From assembly GCF_000346465.2 (NCBI RefSeq), contig NC_034013.1:4757791-4821790 (forward strand): a stretch of 64,000 bases of DNA, written 5' to 3'. This DNA is from Prunus persica (taxonomy: Eukaryota; Streptophyta; Magnoliopsida; Rosales; Rosaceae). Of the stretch, positions 44,842 to 55,593 are shown piece after piece. Below the pieces are notes generated by a model, which saw only the letters and a list, made by a program, of their open reading frames with translations, did not search any database and was not told where the DNA came from. The position numbers and the translations under genes are program-made. How positions within the stretch are numbered: the first letter of the stretch is position 1; each line of letters starts with the position of its first letter.

Positions 44842-46526
44842 AAGTATGAAAAATGGTTTTTCAGAATAATCATTTTCTCAAGATAATTTTTGGCGGCTTT
44901 TATTCCTTACACATCAAATAAGAAAACTTGATTTTATGAGATTTTAGTATGACGTATATATTGACTTAATGAGCCATCATTTTTAGCCTAAATCGTATTT
45001 TATACTAAAATTGATTTTTCATATTTTGATTTGGTGAGAATTTGATTTTCTAGTATTTTTATTTGAATCCAAATGGGGGGTACTTCCGTATTTACATTGT
45101 AAACTTAAGTAAATGGAGTAATATAAAAATAAATGAAAATAAAAGGACAAAGAAATAAGAAACTCTGTATCATTCCATAACTTTCTACATACAAACTAAT
45201 ATAAATCTTAAGTGGCACGACGTTGTTTTGACATCAGGAAAAATAAAATTGAGGCATTAGGGCATTTCAACAAACTGGGTTGTGGCAACTACCTCTTTGG
45301 GGCATTTCATCAAACACCTTATGGGGCAATTTGCAAGGGTCAAGTTCTTGGCCTCCTATGCTGGATGGATTTTGGGTTTGCAGTGGTCAATTGACCCCCC
45401 TTGCCCCTATGTGGATCCACCATTGCTTAGGGCATGTTTACTTACTAGGCTGTGTCTTGGGCATGAGAAATCATTTGATTTCCCATATTTAGTAAGTTCA
45501 AACATGGGAAGATTTCCTAACTTATCGAAAAATAGGCAGAAAATGAAACCTCCATCCAAGACAAGAACAAAATATATATTTTTATGACCAATTTGCCTCT
45601 ATTAACAATTTAAAATACCAAGGTAATCATTAGTTACATGTTATTGGATGTTTCTAATTTAGGGGTGTGATTGAAAAATTAAATAAATTTTTTTTCCAAT
45701 TTCTACATAAACTAAACACGGGAAAGAAAATAAAATGATATTTTCTACTTACTTTCTTAGCATTACCAAACATAGGAAATGAATTTTCAATTTCCCTTCT
45801 CCTAAGAAAATATGTGGGGAATGATTTCTCATCAATTCTTTTTTGTGAACTAAATGGGACCTTAGGACTTGTTTGGTTCATGGATTGAATTTCCTAAGAA
45901 TGGAATTCCCATGTAAAATCCCACGAGATAGGAATGGAAGTTGTTCATGTTTGGGAACGTTAGGAACTGAGGACCAAAAAGGCTAAAATGCGGTTTTCCT
46001 GAACTGAACCATAATTGTCAATTTATTACCCCCTCACTTTTTTTTGTGTTGGTAAATTAAGAACTTCATCTATATGAAAATAGCCAATTTGGGACTCGCC
46101 GTCATCCAAAATTCTGTCATGTGACTTGCACATGGTCAGTTTTTTAGTTTAAAAAAGAGTTTAAAAGAAAACAAAAGGTCAAAAAATGGGAAACAAAAGT
46201 ACCCTGCCCCGAGCTTTGTTCCTTTAACCCCGACCAGCAGCCCACCACAGCCACAACATCAGCCCCCCATCTCCACCAACCTCCTCCGTATACAGGGAAT
46301 TATTTACTCCGCCTGTAACACCCCACACCTATCTCATCCAATTCTCTCAGCCCACCCATATTCTCCTATCCCCAGCTCCGAGTCATCGCACCCACTTTGC
46401 ATGAGCCTCATGTTGATGATTTAGCTCAACTTAAAGATTCCAAAAGTCCCTACCCAAAAAAAATAGATCCCAAAAGCCTATATGGACAAAATCCAAAGTA
46501 CCTAGATCCCCACCTCCTAGTCATCG
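44842..46526. other. Gene-free, MITE-rich spacer
   Basis: 45437-45863 has loosely inverted ends (tagggcatgtttacttac; complement taaggtcccatttagttcac) and may be a hAT-type MITE. 45865-45960 starts another repeat (ttgtttggttcatgg). 46000-46130 carries inverted-repeat text similar to 49140-49190. No gene recognised. Confidence 0.35.
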
Positions 46527-46531
46527 CACCC

Positions 46532-46879
46532 TGATGCAGGAGCATAGGAGTGGATCAAGATAGATATTAGCATTTAATTAGTTATTTCATGATATATTGT
46601 TATTTTCTTATTTAGGTAGTTTTAGAATATCTTTTATTATTTATGTGTGATTTTATAAATTAATTAGTTTACTTTTGGACAAAGTAACCTTGGTGCCCAA
46701 GTCTTGTAAAGCCTATAAATAAGGCTAATGTAATAGTTGTAGGAAGATATGTTGATGATTAATAAAATCGTTTATTTGTGGCATGGATTTGCTACGATAT
46801 ATGTGAGTTTGCACTAGCCCTAGATTTCGGTGCTCGTGTATGTGGTTGGTGACCTGTGTCCGGATCCCGATCCCCATCA
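46532..46879 (+). repeat. 5' LTR of the short Ty3-derived element
   Basis: 348 bp, with a TATA-like cctataaataagg at 46713-46725. Confidence 0.9.
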
Positions 46880-46894
46880 ATTGGTATCAGAGCT

Positions 46895-47710
46895 ATGGCT
46901 CAAGATCTGCTTTATCGGGGAGGTTTTTGGATGAAGGGTCGTGTTAACAACTATAACAACATGGAGGAACTTAGGGGGATGCTACGGCAACTTACAGAAC
47001 GCATTGCTCGCATTGAAGCTCGAACCCAAATAGGTAAGAGTTTTGACGGGGAGGGATGTGTGAACCCTTATCTGAACCGAGTAGCTCGCATCGACACTCT
47101 AAGCCGTGGGAGTCTCGACGGGGAGTACGAGGGAGATAGCCTTTTTCATTATTGCGCTCCACTGTGTGAGTCAAGTGAAGAGGGGCACGGTTATTCTCAT
47201 TGTGTCTTTGAAGGTATAAATGAATTTGGTAATTTTGGTGCATCTTGTTATTCATCAAAGTTATTAAATTTGGATTTACCTCCAATATTTGATCTTTGCA
47301 ACTGTGAAAATTGCAATGAAAATTGTTTGGGTGTTCAAAGCAATTTTGATAAGCAATTTATTGACAAGAACAGTGAAGAGATGAGAATTGAGAAAACTTT
47401 CGAAGATATTATTGATTTTATGGGCATTAATATTTTCACTTGGAAGGTTTCCAAAACTCTGGTTGATTTTTTCAATCAGTTGAAGATTCTAGAGAGAAAC
47501 ATTTGCATTGTTAGAGGGGGCAAGAAGAAGCCAAGAAGAATGAAATATTCCAAATATCTTTTTATTTGGAAAGGAAGGTTTCAATTGGATGCTAAAAGAT
47601 CCAGAATTAATATGAAGCAATTGAAGATTCTATTTGGATTTTCCTCAATCAAAGGCTTGAATTCGAAGACGAATTCTTTCCAACCATGTGAGTCTGATGC
47701 AGGAGCATAG
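46895..47710 (+). CDS. Gag-leader-like ORF of the short LTR element (271 aa)
   Basis: The ATG lies 16 bases after the 5' LTR, just downstream of the primer site. The N terminus (MEELRGMLRQLTERIARIEA ... GEGCVNPYLNRVARID) matches the start of gag in the large Ty3 element (MDEIQQLIDRIAHIES ... GDENPFYNN). The middle is Cys-rich (CNCENCNENC) and the C-terminal third basic. The last residues, CESDAGA, and the stop codon cross into the 3' LTR, as in the large Ty3 element (KESDAGA). So the ORF fuses the front of gag to the back of pol. The intact frame, despite loss of all enzymes, suggests either youth or a retained role such as RNA packaging. Confidence 0.7.
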   Translation: MAQDLLYRGGFWMKGRVNNYNNMEELRGMLRQLTERIARIEARTQIGKSFDGEGCVNPYLNRVARIDTLSRGSLDGEYEGDSLFHYCAPLCESSEEGHGYSHCVFEGINEFGNFGASCYSSKLLNLDLPPIFDLCNCENCNENCLGVQSNFDKQFIDKNSEEMRIEKTFEDIIDFMGINIFTWKVSKTLVDFFNQLKILERNICIVRGGKKKPRRMKYSKYLFIWKGRFQLDAKRSRINMKQLKILFGFSSIKGLNSKTNSFQPCESDAGA

Positions 47711-48042
47711 GAGTGGATCAAGATAGATATTAGCATTTAATTAGTTATTTCATGATATATTGTTATTTTCTTATTTAGGTAGTTTTAGAATATCTTTTAT
47801 TATTTATGTGTGATTTTATAAATTAATTAGTTTACTTTTGGACAAAGTAACCTTAGTGCCCAAGTCTTGTAAAGCCTATAAATAAGGCTAATGTAATAGT
47901 TGTAGGAAGATATGTTGATGATTAATAAAATCGTTTATTTGTGGCATGGATTTGCTACGATATATGTGAGTTTGCACTAGCCCTAGATTTCGGTGCTCGT
48001 GTATGTGGTTGGTGACCTGTGTCCGGATCCCGATCCCCATCA
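47695..48042 (+). repeat. 3' LTR of the short Ty3-derived element
   Basis: 348 bp; one difference from the 5' LTR (ccttagtg for ccttggtg). Confidence 0.9.
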
Positions 48043-48140
48043 CACCCACTGTGCAAGAGCCTCATTTTATTTTCTCTTTTAAAAAGAAAATTTCCAATTT
48101 ACCTCTAATACTGACGGAATATTGGATGGAATTCAAAAAA

Positions 48141-49132
48141 GGCTAAACTGCTGAATACCCACTCTGAACCATCACGCTTGTTGAAATCTCGACCATGAAT
48201 TAATTTTTCAGCCAATTTAGCCATTGTATTAAATTTATTCGCCAATTTCACCCTTACTGTTAGCCTTTTCACAATTCCATCCAAATGCCTATCAAATATA
48301 AGGGTAAATTTGACATTTTACAAGGTATTGCATTAAGAAAAATAAGGAAAATGTAGTATAATATATTTAAAAGGTATAGCCGCCCGGCTATACTGGCAAT
48401 TTCGTTGTACAGAGCAAACCTTTAAAGAGTCCCAGACGTACCTCCTGGATGGCTTATGCCAACCCCTAAGATTTCTCTCAAGGATTTCAAATCCCTTTTA
48501 ACCCGTCGCTATATAGCTCTCTCTCGCGTCCGCTCCACCCTTCTTGCCACCTCCGCTAACCCTAACCCTAACCTTCTTTTGTTCTAGAACATCTCAATGA
48601 AGCACCAAAGGTGCACACTTTGACACACTCCAAGACTAAATTCGAAGCATCGAAGAATGTTGTTGCTAATTGCGAAGCTGGGCCTTCTGGGGTCGACAAG
48701 GATGAGAAACAATCGGGCGGTGCTGATTTTATGGTGAAACCCGTTGATGGGTCCGATGCATCTCCTGCTTTTAAACCCGATTTGCCTAAGAAAGGTTCGG
48801 ATGTTGTGGATGTCGGTGCAAATTCACTAGCTGTGAAGGTTGAGAAAGTGGATGAAGTGGGGGCTGCCGTTGGGTATGTAGGGGGTGGGGGAGGGATGTG
48901 GACGAAGAGAAAGAGAAGAGAGAAGAAGGATCAAGAGATTTGAGTTGCAGGGTTGGCATGTGCCATTCACGTGGTATTTTTAACAGAGATTTGGATGGAA
49001 ATTGCCAAAAACTAATAGTGGGGGTAAATTGACTATAAAATTTAGTACAAGTGCTAAATTGGCTGAAAAATTAATTTCTGATGTAGATTTCAACTAGCGT
49101 GATAGTTCAGGAAGGTATTCGGCAGTTTACCC
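48141..49132. mobile_element. Mutator-like element, possible Pack-MULE
   Basis: TIRs of about 120 bp (left ggctaaactgctgaatac; complement of right gggtaaactgccgaatac) run on through tgaac.atcacgc.agttgaaatct and aattaatttttcagccaattt. The 9-bp target ttcaaaaaa is duplicated at 48132-48140 and 49133-49141. The interior is less AT-rich than its surroundings. It carries a telo-box-like run (ccctaaccctaacc, 48560-48573) and a coding-like stretch, as if part of a host gene had been captured. Confidence 0.78.
48587..48943 (+). pseudogene. Possible captured gene fragment in the Mutator-like element
   Basis: Open frame EHLNEAPKVHTLTHSK ... ending KRKRREKKDQEI, rich in Lys/Asp/Val/Gly, with no ATG until the interior (MVKPVDGSD). 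Just upstream a 45-codon ORF (MPTPKISLKDFKSLLTRR, from about 48447) precedes ctag at 48580s, a possible old acceptor. Looks like a 5' exon plus second exon of a host gene; I do not recognise the family. Confidence 0.4.
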
Positions 49133-49141
49133 TTCAAAAAA

Positions 49142-50409
49142 TTGACAGCAAGTCTCAAATTGGCCATTTTTATATAGTTCAAATTGGGCAAAAAAACAAT
49201 GCATTTAATTTCTTAGGTGCCAGTGGGAGGTGGGAATTTCGAAGATGAGCCAAAAGTGATATTCCCCATATTATACGAAAACACTCTAAGACATTGTCGT
49301 TGATGGACTATGCAACATGCACACAAAAACCCAAAGAATAATAAACGCACACACTACAAAGAGAAGTAAAGCAAACAAATAAGACCACAAAAATTTATAG
49401 AGGTTTGGTCTCGCGCCTATGTCCTCTTGGTGATCCACTTGAGAAATTCACTAGAATGTAAGAATAACCTCGGTTACAATCAAGAACCACCTTAGCTCTC
49501 ACAAGAACCTAGCTCTCTTTTCTCTCAACCTCGCTCAAATCCTTTGATGCCCTTGTAAACACCCAATAATTCACCCTTTTGAATTCTCTTGTGTCTCTCT
49601 TGAAAATTCTTACGCTTGGATTTTCTCCTCTCTTACAATTAACCTAATCCTAAAAGTCATATTTATAATGCACATGACTTAGGTTACAAATTAACTAGGA
49701 ATAGGAAACCAAAACCCTATTAAATTAGAGAAGTCTGGAAGCTTCTTGAACTCTGGAAGATGTTTCTGTATTAAAAAGAAATTCACTTTGCTGAGCATTA
49801 CCTGTTATCTTATTCATAGGTCAAGATGATCTGGGTAGGAGAAGTGGGAAAGACACAATGAAGGAGAAGAAGACACTTTGACTTCTTTTTTTTATTTTTT
49901 ATCTTATGTTAACTTTTGTTAATTTTAATTATCAAAACATTAATTTAGGGTGAGGATAGAATAAGAAATAGCAAGAAATTTTTTTATATTAAAAAGTATT
50001 AAAAAGCAAAAGAGAGAAAATGGAAGTGGAAAAATCAGCTCCCTAAATTAATATATTATGCAATAAAACTAAAATAAAATGATAACATATTGATTTTTAA
50101 ACTAGTTTTTTTTTCTTAACTATTAGATTAGATCTAATGATGGGTGACCACAACTCCCTTAGACCATAGGGTCTAGAAAACGAGACTGTATATATTAGGT
50201 GGAACAATTAGGTGATCCTGGGATTTTGTGTTTTTTTTTTTGTTACATTGGCGTTCAACAGGGTCGGAGCTGCATTGGGACAAGAGCAGTCCCAGGCCGC
50301 CACTCAGTTTTTATTATAAAAAAAGAAAGTTGTATGATATTATTGGATAATCCATATTAATTAACATATTTATTTTAACACATGGAGCCTTACCCAGCCA
50401 AACCTACAT
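49142..50409. repeat. LTR-like fragment and AT-rich DNA
   Basis: About 49310-49850 resembles a minus-oriented LTR (aaatttatagaggtttggtc, tatttataatgcacatgac). Its segment 49430-49540 recurs at 63891-64000 (tggtgatccacttgagaaat, tcactagaatgta). 49880-50409 is AT-rich with no recognised feature. Confidence 0.45.
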
Positions 50410-50411
50410 TT

Positions 50412-51235
50412 CCTTCAAGACCGCCTATTCACAATCGCTCTAAAGCGATTCTTGCGATACTTGTTAGACACGTGTACACGCGTTCCCAATGTATCCTCCT
50501 TTTTATTTTTTTTATTCTTCTCTCTTTCGTTCTCTCAGTTGGCTCGCTTGCTCTCTCTCTCTCTTCTTCTCTCCGTCTCTCCCCCTCTCTCTCTTTTTTT
50601 TTTTTTTAAATTTTCCTTCTCTTTCTTTTTCTTCTCTCCCTCTCTTTTATTCTTCTTCTTCTTCTTCTTTTTCTCAGTCTCCATATCTCTGTGTGTGTAA
50701 ATTTGGTTAAATGCCAGATGCCAGATGCTGGAGGCAATGATTTGGGAGGGAGGGCTTATAGAAACCCCCAAAATTTCACAACCTAGAAAGGTTCACGACT
50801 CCCAAATTTTTTGCCAATAGTGCGACTTTAGCCAAAAATGGTAGAAGAAAACTGGCGGAGGGAAAGAAGGGGAAAACTAGGGAAGAAAAAGAGAACAGAG
50901 AGATAAGAGATAAGGAAATAAAGGGGAAGATTTGTGTTTAGTTGTTCTGTGGGCTTAAGCCCCTTTATTAGGAAGGAGAAGAAGCAAGAGGAGGAGAGAA
51001 AAGAGGGAGAGATAGAGACAGAAGTAGAAGAAGAAAGAGAAAGAATTTATTATTATTATTTTTTTTAAAGAGAGAGAGTGACAGAAGAAGAAGAGAGAGC
51101 GCGATGCAACCAAGAGAAAGAAAAAGAGAATAAAAAATAAAAATAAAAAGGAGAATACATTGGGAATGCGTGTACACATGTCTAGCAAGTATTGTGAGAG
51201 TCTCTTTAGAGCGATTGTGAATAGCATTCCTCAAG
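50412..51235. mobile_element. Foldback element with ~70-bp inverted ends
   Basis: Left ctattcacaatcgctctaaa, tacttgttagacacgtgtac and gttcccaatgtat recur inverted at 51165-51228. The arms enclose CT-rich and AG-rich tracts that are themselves partly inverted (50520-50690 against 50970-51140). Serine/leucine-rich ORFs on both strands here are by-products of the pyrimidine tracts. Confidence 0.65.
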
Positions 51236-52117
51236 TTTTAATAAAACTATTATTATTATTATATTACCTTTTAACACAAATATTATCTTTTTACACAAAT
51301 TGCTAAAAAGCAAAGAGATTTTAATTCATTTTTCTATTTTCTTGGCGAGAGCAAACTTTCTCATTGTTTGTGAGTTTTTCTCTCAAACTCAATATTATAT
51401 TATCATTTTAAAATTAGGTTAATTCATAGATGAATGATTGCTTGGTAGCATATATTAGAAAAATATTTTTAATAGTATAGATGACGTGGTTGTTATGTAA
51501 CTATTTAAAAATAAGAAAACTCGTCGAGGACAATTATGAATTGTAATGATTTTTTTTTTTGAGTCAAAATTATGATTATAATGAATAGAGAATATTATTT
51601 TTGCTGTTTTGGTATGTCTTGAGTTCAAATTTTTTATTCTTTATATTTTGTGACAGGCCCCTACATACATAAAATCCTAGCTTCGCCACTGGAGTTCAAC
51701 TTTGGAGTTCAAACTGGGGTGTCATAGGGGGAAGGAGGAAGCCACCACCACGATGATAGCAACCCATTGGCTTTCTTTTTTTCAATAATAAAAAAATGAT
51801 AGAATTTCAAGACTTGGTCAGTCGAAGCACGCGTAGCTCAGTATGAAAAGTTCAATTCAAACCTGTCTAATATTCAAAGCAAAATTTAAAACTAAAATTG
51901 CTATAATTTGAAATATGCTATTACATCGATGTGGGGTTACCCATTCTTACTTTGTAACTTTTCAAACTCTTATTTAATTGTTATTGGCTAAGAAAAGAAA
52001 AAACCCATAGAGATCATGTGTTTCTCCTTTAAAAGAAAAAAGAAAAAGAAAAAGAAGAAGCTACGTGGAAGAGAGGAATAAAACCAAACGATCTGTGGTG
52101 TGGACTAAAGAAAACGA
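51236..52117. other. AT-rich spacer 3' of AOP copy C
   Basis: Contains cctagcttcgccactgg at about 51677-51693, the complement of a hAT-type end (ccagtggcgaagctagg). Otherwise nothing recognised. Confidence 0.4.
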
Positions 52118-53537
52118 TCAAATGGCACAATATGCATGTGCAGCATACTCAGTTTCACCGACGTCTTTATATGCCATAAGAAATTCTAGATGATTCAAAG
52201 GCTTATACCGTAAGGGGTGCTCCTTGTCCACGAGCTCATCTGGTACTCGTATCATCCCTTTATTAACTGAAAGTAGTTCGGACGAGTATCTCGCCTCATT
52301 TTCTCTCAGTATCACTCTATGCCTACATGGTCGAATTCGATCGTTGCTCCAAACCTAGGCAAATCAAAGCATGCAAATATTGTTTTAGTCTGTTTCCCAG
52401 TGCTTCTGACGTGACTAAAACTGTTTTTGGACAACCACAAAGTACTTTTGGATCATAAAAACGTTTTTTTTTGCCGAATAAACACTTCTAAATGTTTTTC
52501 AGAAAGCATTTGGATTTTTAATATGAATTCTTTTTAGGGTTGTTCCAACAAAGGCCCTTACAGCTACTATATTATAGACACATACCCATCTACTTTTAAA
52601 TCTTTACATGGCAACTTATTTTAAATTTTAGTTTCAAGTAAAGATTTAAAAGAACATGGATATGTATGCGTCTATGATATAGTTAGTTGTAAGGGCCTAC
52701 ATTGGAACAACCCATATATAAATAAAGCATGAACTATTTGGTGGCATACCTGAAATCCATCACCTGCTATGAATATCACGGATGAAGGCAGAGGATCAAA
52801 AACTACCCACTCATCATTCTTTGTATTGATCTCCAGACCATTGACATGATTTTGATGGAGTATGGTGGAAAAGTTCTTGTCCGTATGACTGCGTAAACCC
52901 ACATCAACTTCAAATTTCTTGGGTTCTTCGTATTTTAAAAATCGGAGAGTGTGCGAAGTCGACTGAAAATGATCGTCATGGTACTTCTCTACACCATAGT
53001 TCTCAAATACCATTCTTGTCACAGCATGATCTATTTCTGCCATCACTCTTGCATACAAGTCAGCACTCTCACTGTCCAATAACAAAGAACAAATTAATTA
53101 ATATTGTAAACAAGCCAATTAGCTATATAGTTGTAAATGGAAAGGCAAAAATACAGGTAGAATAAATTATACCGAAATTGGTCGTTTCCATCTGGCCAAA
53201 AATGATGTGTGAATTCCTGAGTTTCTTTAGGGTTTGTGCCATTAACAATTCCAAGGCCTTTCTGCCTAGAACTTGAAGTTATGTAGCCAGCACGGAAAGG
53301 CTTCTCAGGAGTATCGACGGGGAAATTAAACAACTCGCCAAATGCATCAAAGAAGGTTTTTTGAAGTTCCGGAGGAACTTTGCTGGGTAGGATTGCCATG
53401 AAACAGCCGAGCTCTTCGAGTGCCCGGCAAACGTCTTTCCGTGCTGAGAGCCAAGAGCTTGTCCCCGGCTTCAAGCAGTCCGCGTTTGAGAAATCTACCA
53501 CTGGAATGCCGGCCACAGTTTGCGAATATGAAGTCAT
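52118..53537 (-). CDS. AOP-like 2-oxoglutarate/Fe(II)-dependent dioxygenase, copy C (intact)
   Basis: Three exons on the minus strand: 53173-53537, 52750-53071 and 52118-52354. All introns are GT..AG, giving 924 bases and 307 residues. The start at 53537 (MTSYSQTVAGIPVVDFS) is chosen because family members begin a few residues before the IPVIDFS-type strand; an in-frame ATG 21 codons upstream (MLRALKTS) is possible. The N-terminal DIOX_N region is residues ~8-110. The iron ligands H184, D186 (SHTDKNFSTIL) and H241 (CRHRV), and the 2OG-binding R251/S253 (RYS), are all present. Family knowledge: AOP proteins oxidise specialised metabolites, for example glucosinolate side chains in Brassicaceae. 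The substrate here is unknown. It is the only undamaged member of the local cluster. Confidence 0.87.
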
Positions 53538-53644
53538 ACTTTTTTCTTTTTCACTAGCTGTAAGTGAGGTTTTGAGGGCTCTAAGCATAAAGTAGTGCAA
53601 GATGCATATTTTCTAAGTTGATATTTGTAGCTAGAGTGGTTCAC

Positions 53645-53647
<3 letters not shown>

Positions 53648-53676
<29 letters not shown>
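53648..53676. repeat. (CA)n microsatellite
   Basis: About 28 bases of CA repeat followed by an A run, upstream of AOP copy C at the point where its 5' flank stops matching copies B and D. Confidence 0.9.
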
Positions 53677-53680
<4 letters not shown>

Positions 53681-54689
53681 AAAAAAGCAATAGTCGCATT
53701 TTTTAAGTAACTAATTTATTTTGGTTATAATTATCGTTGGTCAACGCTCTTAATTAAATAAGTCCCTATTATTTATGTCTAATGATTTAAATATTATAAA
53801 TTTTGTTGTAGCTGACACATGAATAGTAATAATGTAATAAAATGTAAGAGCATATTCTTTCCCATAATAAAATATTTACAATGGTAATTTAATAAAAATA
53901 TATGGATTGAATCTTTCTCACTAGCCAAGCTCTTTTCCCTTTCCTCTATATAATTAGTAATAGTTATTCTAAATAATAAATATTATAATAAAAAATGTGA
54001 GAGCATGCATGTGCATCGAAAGATGCGCCCAAACCAACCCCTCTTTTTCTTTCTTTTGTAATTTTTATTCTCCCCATATCTCATCTCTCCCTACGCCTTT
54101 ATTTTTTTATTTTTTTTATTTTTTTCCAATCTTCTTCTTCCTTCCGTCACTTTCCATCTCTTTCTCTCTTTCTATTTTTATTTTCCTTCTTTCTCTCTCT
54201 CTCTCTCTTTCTTTTTTTCCTACTTCTTCCTCTGTCACTTTGCAATTTTTTTCCTGCTTCTTCACTTGAAGTTTCTTGGTTTGAATTATTTGGTTAAAAT
54301 TTTAACTTTTATGGAAGGATGATATACATAATATGGGTCTTGACTAAGATTTTTTCATCTTTGATTGTGATTTTAGCAAAGAATTGGGTGATGGGTATTT
54401 TGATTTGAGTGTTGTAATCTGGTTTTCGGTAAGGGATTTGGTTTTCAGTAAGGGATCTGGTTTTCGATAAGAGATGATTTTCGGTAAGGGATCTGGATTT
54501 CAGTTAAAAATAAAAATAAAAAAGAATTGGAAATTATTATAATTGTGAAAAATATAATACACAAATATAACACAAATAATAATTGAAAGGATTTCTTAAA
54601 TAAATAAAAAGATAATGAAATGATGTTGGACAACGCAGTCCAATCAAATAAAATAATAAAATATGAATATAGGTTGATTAGACATGATG

Positions 54690-54903
54690 TGGGGCTCACT
54701 TTGGAGTAATTGGATGGTCAACACAATTTGTGACGAAATGGTGTTTTTAATTGTGAGAAAACCCAATAGTTACGGCCACAAAAGTCACAGGATCAAAACT
54801 TGTAACTGCACCGTTACTAATGGCTTTAGTCACAAATATTCGTGGCTAATACTGTCAAAAGTCACGAAAAAAAAAAAGTGACTGTTGTGTGTGTTTTATG
54901 TAG
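54690..54903. mobile_element. CACTA-like transposon terminus
   Basis: The complement of the end at 54903 reads cactacataaaacacac, a CACTA-type terminus. The adjoining 200 bases are full of inverted subterminal motifs (tcacgaatatttgtgac, gtcacaa, cggccacaaaagtcac). It cuts AOP stub D after 21 codons. The other end is unclear; cactaccc at about 53643 has no matching target duplication. Confidence 0.5.
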
Positions 54904-54965
54904 TGCAAGGAATCTGCTTTCGAGAAATCTACCACTGGAATTCCGGCCACAGTTTGGGAACTCAT
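54904..54965 (-). pseudogene. AOP-like stub D (first 21 codons)
   Basis: ATG at 54965 with MSSQTVAGIPVVDFSKADSL, then a break at a CACTA-like end. The 5' flank to 55593 matches the promoter of copy B. Nothing of exons 2-3 remains nearby. Confidence 0.8.
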
Positions 54966-55593
54966 CTTTTTCTTCTTGGTTTCTCACTAGCTGCATATGA
55001 GATTTTGAGGTCTCCTAATCATATAAGTAGCGCAAGCTTGGTGCACAATTTATAAAATGATATTTTATAGCTAGAGTGCCAGTTAAGGAAAATGGAACCT
55101 TCCCCAATTCATTCATAATAAGACCTGCATGATCTGCATATAATTTGTGTGAATTATTATGATGGTTCTATTAACTAATCAATAAAAGAAAGAGTAATTG
55201 GAGTCAGACAGAGTAAGAACCACAACGTGTGAACAGTGAACATGAATTATATTTTGTTGAAAATCAATAAACAATAGGACGTTGTGAAGATCGATAAACA
55301 ATAGGACCTGTAATATCCACTTCACATGGTTATGGTTTCATGAATTCAGAATCTCCTCCACAAAATGAAGACTTTGATCTGTCATTTGGCCATACAATAA
55401 GACGTTGAAATAACAAGTAGTCTATTAATGCCTGGTAGAGGGCAACAAGCATTATTTGTTGGCTAAGGCAAACAACCAATAATGGTAAGCTTTAAAGTCA
55501 ACGTTCATTTGTGTGTACATCTAAAAGTCACCATTGTCAACTCGACTCAAAGCCTTATATTAATGATTGAAAAAAGAAAAGCTTAAGAATATG

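Larger units (their letters stand above)
46532..48042 (+). mobile_element. Short non-autonomous Ty3-derived LTR element with a single ORF
   Basis: LTRs 46532-46879 and 47695-48042 (348 bp each) differ by one base (g/a) as read by eye. The target caccc is duplicated exactly at 46527-46531 and 48043-48047. The primer site ttggtatcagagc follows the left LTR. Ends (TGATGCAGGAGC...CCCCATCA) match the large Ty3 element. The 815-bp interior keeps a gag-leader ORF and loses everything else. Very recent insertion. Confidence 0.9.

Noticed and set aside
48558..48573. Interstitial telomere
   Set aside because: Only two to three ccctaa units; better explained as a telo-box in a captured promoter or 5' UTR.
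50382..51234. Several hydrophobic or Lys/Glu-rich ORFs on both strands
   Set aside because: They are translations of CT and AG tracts in a foldback element, overlapping in several frames.
53997..54269. 90-codon ORF with hydrophobic Ser/Phe/Leu C terminus
   Set aside because: Pyrimidine-tract translation without supporting features.
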